From the NCBI GenBank assembly GCA_963726795.1, contig CAVSDD010000004.1, positions 62,001 to 126,000 on the forward strand: a DNA stretch of 64,000 bases, in the 5' to 3' direction. The DNA is from Hyphomicrobium_A sp963726795 (GTDB lineage: Bacteria > Pseudomonadota > Alphaproteobacteria > Rhizobiales > Hyphomicrobiaceae). The notes under the pieces are model-generated. The model saw only the letters and a program-made list of their open reading frames with translations, searched no databases and was not told where the DNA came from. Positions 28,416 through 36,366 of this stretch are shown in pieces; the stretch's first letter is position 1; every line of letters starts with the position of its first letter. The position numbers were made by a program, and so were the translations under genes.

Positions 28416-28865
28416 CTAAGCGACGCGGCGGTAGTCCGTGCTGATGATCGGTCCCTCGCCCGGGATTGGCATCTGGTAGCCGCGCTTCGCTAGGTGCCGC
28501 TGCAAGAGCCGCATGTTCTTCATGTTGGCGCGGAAGGCGATGTCGAAGGCATCGCCGACGACAGGCACGGCGCCAATCGCCGTATCGACCAGCGTGTTGG
28601 CCACCATCCTCCACAAGGTGAGCTTCGATACGCCGAGCTGGTGCGCCTCCCAGATGATGTAGCTCGCGATCGCCTGCCCCAGCAGATCGCCGACGACGGG
28701 TACCAGCCCGACTATGGCGTCGAGGCCCAGCCGGACGCGCGTGCCGGGGATGGCGAACAGCGAATCCATGACGCGTGCGACAGTGGCGACGCGCGCCATG
28801 GCGGCCTCGACAACTTCGTGCTCGAGACGCTCAACGCGCGGCTCGCCGCGGGCAGCGTAGGCCAT
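28416..28865 (-). CDS. DUF4112 domain-containing protein
   Basis: A 149-residue protein of the DUF4112 family. It has the paired motifs GLDAIVGLVPVVGDLLGQAI and a second GAVPVVGDAFDIAFRANMKN, a helical hydrophobic middle and a C-terminal basic region. Function is unknown; a membrane association is likely. ATG 28865 is chosen over an upstream in-frame start because AGGAG lies seven bases upstream. It is convergent with the small ORF after gyrB, separated by the REP-like repeats. Confidence 0.85.
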   Translation of the reverse strand: MAYAARGEPRVERLEHEVVEAAMARVATVARVMDSLFAIPGTRVRLGLDAIVGLVPVVGDLLGQAIASYIIWEAHQLGVSKLTLWRMVANTLVDTAIGAVPVVGDAFDIAFRANMKNMRLLQRHLAKRGYQMPIPGEGPIISTDYRRVA

Positions 28866-29097
28866 GGGGCTCTCCTGGACTCGGTTTGGGGGATTGTCGT
28901 TGCAGTCGTAAGTCCCCCGTTCCAACTCACAATCGCGCAGGCGCTCGTTGAGTTCCGCGCCAAAGCGAAAGCGGCGCGCGAATGGATGCTTTCAAGCAGC
29001 GCAGCGGCGGTGCTACGCTTGGCGCTCAAGCTGCAGATTGAGGCGGCGATGGCGATGTGCGCTGCGGGATAGGCGTCAGAGAACCGGGGGAAGTGCC

Positions 29098-29400
29098 GTG
29101 CTGCGTGTCTTGTTTTCCATCGGCAATATTGTCGTCTCGCTGCTGCTCGGCGCGGTGCTGCTCGCACTCGTCGGCGTCCACTCGCCGCAGACGCTGTCGG
29201 CATCGCTGCGCTGGGCGCACAGCGTGAAGGAGATCATCACCGGCACCTCGCTCGATCCCCACTACAACGTGTGGATCGAATTCCTGCTCGATGATCGCCA
29301 GCTCGTCTTCATGTTCTACGTCGTGGCCGCGCGCATCATCCTCGCCCTCGCAATCCTGCCCTTCGTGCTGATCGCGAACCGCCTCCGCCGCCATGGTTAA
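29098..29400 (+). CDS. Small two-helix membrane protein
   Basis: A 100-residue protein starting at GTG 29098 with GGGG seven bases upstream. Two hydrophobic segments are evident: the N-terminal LFSIGNIVVSLLLGAVLLALVGV and a C-terminal VVAARIILALAILPFVLIAN. A hydrophilic central part (WAHSVKEIITGTSLDPHYNVWIEF in outline) lies between them. No family is recognised. It lies alone before the penicillin-binding protein gene, 90 bases away. Confidence 0.6.
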   Translation: MLRVLFSIGNIVVSLLLGAVLLALVGVHSPQTLSASLRWAHSVKEIITGTSLDPHYNVWIEFLLDDRQLVFMFYVVAARIILALAILPFVLIANRLRRHG

Positions 29401-29490
29401 CCAGCTCTTAGCAGGCCCCCGCTACGGTCGCTGGCAGGCGCGCTAGGCCCTACTTAGCGCGCTTCCTGCAACCGGGAGCACGCGAGGGAC

Positions 29491-31593
29491 ATGGGGAGGA
29501 GCGACCGGGGGCATTTCTTCGGCGAGCTGCCGCCACAGCAGCGGCCTGCTCCGCTTAAAAAGCGCCGCTCGCGTGTTTTGCTTCTATTCAAAGCCGCGCT
29601 TTACGCGGGCGTCCTCGGCGGCGGAATATTCGCGGGCACGCTGCTCTATTGCTCGGCCGTCTATCCTGATCCCCTCGCGCTGCGCGGCGCGCAGCACCCG
29701 CCATTGGTGCGCATCCTGGCGCGTGACGGCGCGGTGCTGTCCGAGCGCGGCGGCGCCGACGACTACGCCCCGCTCGATCTCCTGCCGCGTCACGTGATCG
29801 ATGCGGTGCTCTCGACCGAGGACCGGCGCTTCTACCATCATTACGGCATCGACCCGCTGGGGTTGATCCGCGCCGGCTTCACAAACCTGCGGGCGAGGAA
29901 ATTCGTGCAGGGCGGCTCGACGCTGACCCAGCAGCTGGCGAAAAACCTCTACCTCACCTCCGACCGCACGTTCGCGCGCAAGCTCGAGGAGCTGGCGCTC
30001 GCCGTGTGGCTCGAGGCGCGGCTGTCGAAGTCCGACATCCTCGAGCTCTACCTGAACCGCGTGTATCTCGGCAGCGGCACCTACGGCATCGACGCCGCGG
30101 CGCGGCGATATTTCGGCAAGCCGGCGCAGAAAATGACGCTCGCCGAGGCGTCGATCATCGCCGGCCTATTGAAGGCGCCGTCGAAATATTCCCCGCTCGC
30201 GAGCCCGACCGCTTCAACCGCGCGCGCGCGACTGGTGCTGGCGCAGATGTTGCGCCACGGGTTCATAACGGCAGACGAGGAGACGGCCGCGTCCTTCGCG
30301 ATGGGCAGCGTCGTCGGCGCCGGCCAGCAGCAGAAATCGGATGGCGCAGAGTATGCCCTCGATTACATCATCGACCAGCTTCCCGAAGCGGCTCGCACCG
30401 GCAGCGACGAGGTGATCGTCGAGACGACGCTCGACAAGGCGCTGCAGGCGCGCACGGCGGCGATCGTGGAGCGTACGCTGGCCGAGCGCGGGCCTTCGCT
30501 GCAGGCCAGCCAAGCCGCGGTGGTCGTGCTCGATAACGATGGTGGCGTGCGCGCGCTGGTCGGCGGCGCGTCGTGGGCCGACAGCCAGTACAACCGCGCC
30601 GTGAAGGCGTTGCGCCAGCCGGGCTCGACGTTCAAGCCATTCGTGTATCTCGCCGCAATCGAGTCGGGCCTCACGCCCGACAGCGTCATCGACGACGCAC
30701 CGATCTCCGTCGGGGGCTGGGCGCCGCGCAACGACAACGGCGAATACCGCGGCCCCACGACATTGCGATCGGCGCTCGCGCGCTCCGTCAATACGGTCGC
30801 TGTTCGTCTTGCGTTGAAGGTCGGGCCGGCACGCGTGATGGCGGTCGCCAAGCGTCTCGGCATCAAGTCGACGCTGACGCGCGATGCCTCGCTGGCCCTC
30901 GGGACGTCGGACGTCTCGCTCCTGGAAATGACCGGCGCCTACAACGTGCTGGCCAACGGCGGCAATACGGCCGAGCCCCACATCGTGCGCCGCGTGTTCA
31001 CGCGCGGCGGCCGCGTACTCTATGCGCGCCTCCCATCGCCGCCCGTCCGCGTCGTCGCGCCGGCACACGTCGCCGCCATGAACGAGTTGCTGAACGGCGC
31101 GCTGGTGTCGGGCACCGGGCACCGCGCGGCGCTGGCCGATCGCCCGGCGGCCGGCAAGACGGGCACCTCGCAAGGCTTCCGCGACGCCTGGTTCATCGGC
31201 TACACGGCCCAGCTCACGACGGGCGTGTGGTCGGGGAACGACGACGGCAGCGCCATGAACCACGTTGTCGGCGGAACGCTGCCGGCCAGCATCTGGCACG
31301 ACGTGATGGTGGCGGCGCACGAGGGCAAGCCGGCGGTGCCCCTTCCCGGCGCTACGCTTTCGGCCCCGCCCCCTGCAGGAACAAGCGCGCTTCCGGCCGT
31401 TCAGGAGCCGCCGCCGCAACTTGGCACCGACGCAATCGGCCAGGCGCTGGAGGCTCCCGCCGCCCATCCCGAGCAGCCGATCGATGCCGATTTCTTTGCG
31501 AGAGCAGTGGATGCGGGATCGGCTGCATCAGGCCCGGCGACCCCTCACGAAATGCCGGCGGGCGCCATGTCGCTCGGAGGATCGGCGCAGTAA
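29491..31593 (+). CDS. Class A penicillin-binding protein (PBP1A family)
   Basis: A 700-residue bifunctional peptidoglycan synthase anchored by one helix (about 29-53). The glycosyltransferase domain has STEDRRFYHHYGID with catalytic Glu110 and GGSTLTQQLAKNLYL. The transpeptidase domain has the serine motif QPGSTFKPF (Ser379, Lys382), a SVN motif at Ser432 and KTGTS at Lys556. The C-terminal ~100 residues are Pro/Ala-rich and probably disordered. It acts in the periplasm on lipid II and glycan strands. Which PBP1 paralog it is cannot be settled here. Confidence 0.95.
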   Translation: MGRSDRGHFFGELPPQQRPAPLKKRRSRVLLLFKAALYAGVLGGGIFAGTLLYCSAVYPDPLALRGAQHPPLVRILARDGAVLSERGGADDYAPLDLLPRHVIDAVLSTEDRRFYHHYGIDPLGLIRAGFTNLRARKFVQGGSTLTQQLAKNLYLTSDRTFARKLEELALAVWLEARLSKSDILELYLNRVYLGSGTYGIDAAARRYFGKPAQKMTLAEASIIAGLLKAPSKYSPLASPTASTARARLVLAQMLRHGFITADEETAASFAMGSVVGAGQQQKSDGAEYALDYIIDQLPEAARTGSDEVIVETTLDKALQARTAAIVERTLAERGPSLQASQAAVVVLDNDGGVRALVGGASWADSQYNRAVKALRQPGSTFKPFVYLAAIESGLTPDSVIDDAPISVGGWAPRNDNGEYRGPTTLRSALARSVNTVAVRLALKVGPARVMAVAKRLGIKSTLTRDASLALGTSDVSLLEMTGAYNVLANGGNTAEPHIVRRVFTRGGRVLYARLPSPPVRVVAPAHVAAMNELLNGALVSGTGHRAALADRPAAGKTGTSQGFRDAWFIGYTAQLTTGVWSGNDDGSAMNHVVGGTLPASIWHDVMVAAHEGKPAVPLPGATLSAPPPAGTSALPAVQEPPPQLGTDAIGQALEAPAAHPEQPIDADFFARAVDAGSAASGPATPHEMPAGAMSLGGSAQ

Positions 31594-31607
31594 CGCAAGC
31601 GCGCAGC

Positions 31608-32360
31608 TCAGCCGCGCTCGGCGGGGCCGTACTGGTGCAGGTCGAGGCCGTACACCTGCAGCCACGACTTCGCTTCTTTCACGTTCGGCACGGCGCGCGC
31701 GACGAGCGCCCAGAACTTGGGGCCGTGGTTCATCTCGGCCAGATGCGCGACCTCGTGCGCAGCGACGTAATCGAGGATGCGCTCGGGCGCCATGATGAGG
31801 CGCCAGGAGAAGGAGAGCACGCCCGTCGTCGAGCATGAGCCCCAGCGGGTCGCCTGATCGCGTACGACGATGCGCTTGGGAGCAACCTTGAGGCTGCGCG
31901 CGTGCACGACGACGCGCGCATCGAGATCGCGACGGGTTTCCTCAAACAGCCAATCGCGCAGACGGCGCGGCGCATGCTCGGCGCGTCCGGTGACGCGCAG
32001 CTCCGGTACGGCCACACCGCTCTGATGGCGTTGCACGACGTAGCCCGCCGCGCGCTTGCCGGTGAACACGAGCCGGTGCAGCTCGCCGCGCAACGGCAGC
32101 AGTGCGCCGTCGCCGAACGGCACGCGTTGCGGAACGCTATCGAGCCGCGCGCGAACCCATTCGATATTGCGGTTGAGGAAGGTGCCGGCTTCGCCGAGGT
32201 CGCACTGCACGGGCAGCGTCACGATCACGGCGCGGCGCGTGCGGCTGACACGCAGCGTCAGGCGCCGTGCGGCCGGATGCCTGCGGACCTCGACGGAGCA
32301 GTCGAGTTCGGCGATGCGCGGCCGCTTGGAGTTTTTCTCTTCGCTTTTTGATCTGTGCAT
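31608..32360 (-). CDS. YgjP-like zinc metallopeptidase (DUF45 / M48-related)
   Basis: A 250-residue predicted zinc metallopeptidase of the YgjP family. The zinc motif AAHEVAHLAEMNHGPKFW (His202, Glu203, His206, then a third His) is preceded by RWGSCSTTGVLSFSWRLIMAP, the other family signature. The N-terminus has the usual basic beta-rich part (RRLTLRVSRTRRAVIVTLP). The substrate is unknown. It is convergent with the PBP gene (14 bases between stops). Confidence 0.9.
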   Translation of the reverse strand: MHRSKSEEKNSKRPRIAELDCSVEVRRHPAARRLTLRVSRTRRAVIVTLPVQCDLGEAGTFLNRNIEWVRARLDSVPQRVPFGDGALLPLRGELHRLVFTGKRAAGYVVQRHQSGVAVPELRVTGRAEHAPRRLRDWLFEETRRDLDARVVVHARSLKVAPKRIVVRDQATRWGSCSTTGVLSFSWRLIMAPERILDYVAAHEVAHLAEMNHGPKFWALVARAVPNVKEAKSWLQVYGLDLHQYGPAERG

Positions 32361-32593
32361 TCAGTCCCTCGCATCGGGACGATCGGTGCCGCGTTCTCGA
32401 AGTGGAGATATGCAACACTATCGTCGGCGCGATGCCCTTCCTCACTATTGGAAATTGTAGAGAGTTGCCAGCATCAAAGCGCGCTGCAACATAACTGGCG
32501 CAACACACTGTGGCCGTAGTGCAGCGCAAATCGAGATGCATGTTGACGAGTGAAAAATTTTGCGAGCAGCAGATCGCCAGTGTGCGCGGCCGC

Positions 32594-33205
32594 TTACTCG
32601 ATTTTGTCGAGCCTCGCGCTCAACTGATCGACGGTCGTCGTCGGAGTAAAGTGAGTGACGTACTCACCGTTGGGATCCATGAGGTAGATGATCGAGGAGT
32701 GATCGAGACTGTAGTTGCCGGGTGTGCCGCCTTCGGTTGGAACCTTCTGATAGTAGACTCTATAGGCCTTGGCGACTTTCGCGATGTCGTCGGGCGAGCC
32801 GGATAGCCCTACGATGCGCTGGTCGAAATTCTTGACGTAGCTCGCGACCTTCTCGGGCGTGTCGCGCTCGGGATCGAGCGTAATGAAGAGCGGCGCGATG
32901 CGATCGGCCTTCTTGCCGATCTTCTCGAGCGCGGCCGAGATGAGCTGCAGCCCGGCGGGGCAAACGTCGGGGCACGACGTGAAGCCGAAGAACACGAGCA
33001 TGTAGCGGCCGCGATAATCCTGCTCGGTGACGCGCTTGCCGGCGCCGTCCACGAGGCTGAACGGCCCGCCGATCAGCGCCTTGCCCGATACGGTCGCGGC
33101 CGGCAGCGAAGACATTCTCTCGCGCATCTGTGGCAGCAACAGGAACGCCGCCACCAAGCCGAGGGCGGCCCCTGCCAGCACAATGGTGATTGTCCGCGCG
33201 TTCAT
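32594..33205 (-). CDS. SCO1/SenC copper chaperone
   Basis: A 203-residue membrane-anchored thioredoxin-fold protein that delivers copper to cytochrome oxidase CuA or acts in redox signalling. An N-terminal helix (about 5-25) is followed by FTSCPDVCP (Cys78 and Cys82) and the copper-ligand His168 in YSLDHSSIIYLMD. ATG 33205 is taken since MNARTITIVLAG begins the signal anchor; the frame is open to 33235. It is divergent from regB. A senC-regA-regB neighbourhood is a known alphaproteobacterial arrangement. Confidence 0.94.
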   Translation of the reverse strand: MNARTITIVLAGAALGLVAAFLLLPQMRERMSSLPAATVSGKALIGGPFSLVDGAGKRVTEQDYRGRYMLVFFGFTSCPDVCPAGLQLISAALEKIGKKADRIAPLFITLDPERDTPEKVASYVKNFDQRIVGLSGSPDDIAKVAKAYRVYYQKVPTEGGTPGNYSLDHSSIIYLMDPNGEYVTHFTPTTTVDQLSARLDKIE

Positions 33206-33387
33206 CTGGCTCGCATCGCTGTCGCTTGAGCGCACTTAGAGCGTCTATCGCTCGGGCGCAACTGAGGAGCGCCTGTCTCGTTGTCGCGTGCTCGTTGTCG
33301 CGTGCACGCCAAGTAGCCGTCGCGAAACCATGGCCATGGCAAATTCCGCCCGCGCGCCTGCCCCATGGTAGAGTGTAAGGAACGCAT

Positions 33388-33435
33388 CCGGTCAACCTGA
33401 GTGACCGGTACGGTCAAGCCATGTGGCCGGTACGG
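33388..33435. promoter_or_regulatory. Overlapping dyad-symmetric motifs upstream of regB
   Basis: Three inverted repeats are packed here: CCGGTCA (33388-33394) with TGACCGG (33402-33408); GACCG-GTA-CGGTC (33403-33415); and GGCCG-GTA-CGGCC (33425-33437). The shared 9-mer CCGGTACGG occurs at 33405 and 33427, 22 bp apart, which is two helical turns and places both on one DNA face. This is a plausible operator for a dimeric regulator of regB. No protein is assigned. Confidence 0.4.
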
Positions 33436-33451
33436 CCAGGGAGCCCCGCAG

Positions 33452-34810
33452 TTGCAGAAGCTTTTCCGGCCCTTGAAGAGTGCGCGCCCCCTCGTCGATC
33501 CGTTCGACAGCCGGCTGCGGCTGCAGACCATTGTGCGCCTGCGATGGATCGCGGTGCTCGGCCAGCTGGTCGCAATCTGCACGATCTATTTTGCGATCGG
33601 CTTCGCGCTGCCGATCGGCACCTGCCTGACGGTGATTGCGCTGTCGGCGTGGCTCAATGTGTTCCTCGCCATCTGGTATCCCTCGCGCCACCGCTTGAGC
33701 GTCTGGTTCGCGACCGGGTTGCTCGCCTACGACATCGTGCAGCTCGCGGCGTTGCTCTACCTCACCGGCGGCATCGACAACCCGTTCATGATGCTGATCG
33801 TGGCGCCGGTGACCGTTTCGGCCGCGACGCTGCCCTTGATAAATACGGTGGCGCTCGGTCTGTTGGCGCTCGCCGCGACCGCACTGCTGATCGTGCAGCA
33901 CAATCCGTTGCCGTGGTATAGCGGCGTGCCCTTCGAGCTCCCGCTCATCTACCGCATCGGCACGCTTGCGGCCGTCTGCGCGTCGACGACGTTCCTTGCG
34001 CTGTACGCGTGGCGCCTCACGAAGGAGTCGCGCCAGATGTCGGCGGCCTTGGCGGCGACCGACCTCGTGCTTGCGCGCGAGCAGAAGCTGCACGCGCTCG
34101 ATGGCCTGGCGGCCGCTGCGGCGCACGAGCTCGGCACGCCGCTGTCGACGATCGCGGTCGTGACGAAAGAGCTCGAGCGCGAGCTTCCCGCCGAGAGCCC
34201 GCTGCGCGACGACATTGCTTTGCTACGCACCCAGGCGCACCGCTGCCGCGAGATATTGCAAAAATTGACTCGCCGTCCAAGCGAGCAGGATCCCCTGCAT
34301 GCGCGCGTTTCGGTGCGCGCCATGCTCGAGGAGGCGGCCGAGCCCTATCGCTCGGGCAGCGTCGGGTTCGCGATCAGTGCTGGGCCGGCGGGTGATGCGA
34401 CGCCGACGCGCGCGTCCGAGGCCGTCGTCGAGCGCCGGCCTGGCGTGATCTACGGGCTCGGCAATATCATCGAAAATGCGACGGACTTTGCCAGGGCAAA
34501 AGTCGAGATCAAGGCTGAGTGGAGCGCATTCGAGCTGCTCGTCACGATCGCCGACGACGGCCCGGGCTTCCCCGATGAGGTGATGGATACCATCGGCGAG
34601 CCCTACGTTACGACGCGCCCCAACGAGGAGGCCGACGACCACGCAGGCCTCGCCGATGAAGGCTATACGGGGCTTGGGCTCGGGTTCTTCATCGCCAAGA
34701 CGCTGCTCGAGCGCTCCGGCGCGACCGTGACGCTTGCCAACCGCTCCGGCCCCACTTCGGGGGCGGAGGTGCGCATAAGTTGGCCCCGCGCCATCCTTCT
34801 CACCCGGTAA
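33452..34810 (+). CDS. regB: Redox sensor histidine kinase RegB (PrrB/ActS)
   Basis: A membrane histidine kinase that senses redox state through quinone and a reactive Cys. It has six predicted helices in the first ~190 residues, then the quinone-binding heptapeptide GGIDNPF (106-112), the phospho-His225 in AAAAHELGTPLSTI, the redox Cys in AHRCREIL (Cys265 from this start) and an HATPase with NIIENATDFA, DDGPGFP and GLGLGFFIAKTLL. I prefer TTG 33452, with AGGGAG eight bases upstream; GTG 33401 is an in-frame alternative. Its partner regA follows at 35001. Confidence 0.94.
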   Translation: MQKLFRPLKSARPLVDPFDSRLRLQTIVRLRWIAVLGQLVAICTIYFAIGFALPIGTCLTVIALSAWLNVFLAIWYPSRHRLSVWFATGLLAYDIVQLAALLYLTGGIDNPFMMLIVAPVTVSAATLPLINTVALGLLALAATALLIVQHNPLPWYSGVPFELPLIYRIGTLAAVCASTTFLALYAWRLTKESRQMSAALAATDLVLAREQKLHALDGLAAAAAHELGTPLSTIAVVTKELERELPAESPLRDDIALLRTQAHRCREILQKLTRRPSEQDPLHARVSVRAMLEEAAEPYRSGSVGFAISAGPAGDATPTRASEAVVERRPGVIYGLGNIIENATDFARAKVEIKAEWSAFELLVTIADDGPGFPDEVMDTIGEPYVTTRPNEEADDHAGLADEGYTGLGLGFFIAKTLLERSGATVTLANRSGPTSGAEVRISWPRAILLTR

Positions 34811-35000
34811 CCAATGTTACCCGGGCCTTTGCGGGGGTGTATCGGACCCGCATATTGGGCTAATTCCGCGTTGACAAAGCGCTCATCTTCAGGCTGACAG
34901 AGCGGGCCCAAAGTGCAACCTTTGGCGTTGCAGACCGGCAACTTGGTTGCGGTGCGGCGGTCTTGAAGCGCGCAAACACGATGCCGGTATTGGAGGGTTT

Positions 35001-35618
35001 ATGGACACGAAAGAAACGCCGCTAGACCCCGGAGCAGCCGGAGGACCCATGAACACCGAGGAAGATCTCTCATTCCGACAGGACGAGCTTCCTGACGATC
35101 GCTCGCTCATCGTCGTCGATGACGACCGCGCCTTTGCGCAGCGGCTCGTGAGGGCCATGGAAATGCGCGGGTTCGAGGTGCGCGGCGGCCATTCGGTTGC
35201 CGAGGGCATCGAGCTGATCCGCGCCCGCGCGCCCGCTTTCGCCGTCGTCGACATGCGGCTCGAGGACGGCAACGGTCTCGACGTGATCGCCGAGCTGTCG
35301 CGCCAGCGCCCCGATGCGCGCGCGATCGTGCTGACCGGCTACGGCAACATCGCCACCGCCGTCACCGCGGTGAAGCTTGGCGCGGTCGACTATCTGGCCA
35401 AGCCCGCCGACGCCGATGATGTGACCGACGCGCTCCTTGCACCATCGAACGACAAGGCGCCGCCGCCCGAGAACCCGATGTCGGCCGACCGCGTGCGGTG
35501 GGAGCACATTCAGCGCGTCTATGAGCTGTGCAATCGCAACGTCTCGGAAACTGCGCGCCGCCTCAACATGCATCGGCGCACGCTGCAGCGCATCCTGGCC
35601 AAGCGCGCGCCCAAGTAA
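35001..35618 (+). CDS. regA: Redox response regulator RegA (PrrA/ActR)
   Basis: A 205-residue response regulator. The receiver has the acidic pocket IVVDDDRAFAQRL, phospho-acceptor Asp84 in AVVDMRLEDGNGLDV, and Lys in DYLAKPADADDV. A Pro-rich linker leads to the Fis-type helix-turn-helix NVSETARRLNMHRRTLQRIL, which is nearly invariant in RegA proteins. ATG 35001 has GGAGGG seven bases upstream; ATG 35049 is a weaker alternative. With RegB it would control carbon fixation, respiration and related redox-dependent genes. Confidence 0.95.
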   Translation: MDTKETPLDPGAAGGPMNTEEDLSFRQDELPDDRSLIVVDDDRAFAQRLVRAMEMRGFEVRGGHSVAEGIELIRARAPAFAVVDMRLEDGNGLDVIAELSRQRPDARAIVLTGYGNIATAVTAVKLGAVDYLAKPADADDVTDALLAPSNDKAPPPENPMSADRVRWEHIQRVYELCNRNVSETARRLNMHRRTLQRILAKRAPK

Positions 35619-35731
35619 GAGGGCTTGAGGCGCGCTGTCCGCTCAGGTTTTCCGCCCGAGCAGGAAGCCGGCGATGATTGCAAATAACGCTATGATTTCC
35701 TTCGAGTAATCCTTGAAGCCGCTGAGCGCGT

Positions 35732-36223
35732 TCAGGAAATCTCGAGGTTTGGGTCGCTGACGATCTGCAGCGTGAAAGCGGCGGCGCGCGCAAAGCGCAA
35801 GGTCATGGCTTTACGCCGCGCACCCGCCAGCCGCGTCTCGGGTGCGGGCCGGACGATCTCGGCGCCGTAGCGGTCGGCGAGGATGAGGCCGGTATCGGCG
35901 GGAAGGATGTCGACGGGAAACCCCGGCGCCACGGCAAAGAACAAGGCGTCGGAAAAATCGCGGTATTCCGGCCACTTGGTATCGACGCGGAAATCCTCCA
36001 CGCCCGATTTCACCTCCACGATCCAGATGTCGCCGCTCCCCGAAAGCCCGACCACGTCGGCGCGCCGTCCGTTGGGCAGCGGCAGCTCGTTCAAGCTTGC
36101 CATGCTGAGCGAGCGCAACAGCCTGCCGACCCCGCGACACACCTCGCGCGTAATCGCATCGCGGCGCAGCTCCGCTGCCACATCGGTGCCCGTTTCGTCG
36201 GGCTTAGGTTCCCCCTTCGTCAT
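35732..36223 (-). CDS. mmcB: MmcB family DNA repair protein
   Basis: A 163-residue protein of the MmcB family, first linked to mitomycin C resistance in Caulobacter. The nuclease-like core is visible: RRADVVGLSGSGDIWIVEVKSGVEDF, then WPEYRDFSDALFFAVAPGFP. This D...ExK pattern resembles PD-(D/E)xK folds. ATG 36223 is used because the earlier open frame (to 36280) shows no homology. It is convergent with regA and divergent from the Lon-like gene. Confidence 0.88.
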   Translation of the reverse strand: MTKGEPKPDETGTDVAAELRRDAITREVCRGVGRLLRSLSMASLNELPLPNGRRADVVGLSGSGDIWIVEVKSGVEDFRVDTKWPEYRDFSDALFFAVAPGFPVDILPADTGLILADRYGAEIVRPAPETRLAGARRKAMTLRFARAAAFTLQIVSDPNLEIS

Positions 36224-36366
36224 CGATCCGCCGTAAGGTGCTGACACGAGACGATCCGAGGGGGCACTACATCTAGCCATTGGGCATTTGCTCGCGTAGG
36301 CCGTGGCCCGCTCAATTCGCTATTGGTATTCGACAAACCCGTCCTCATGACGAGCGCCGTAGCCCC

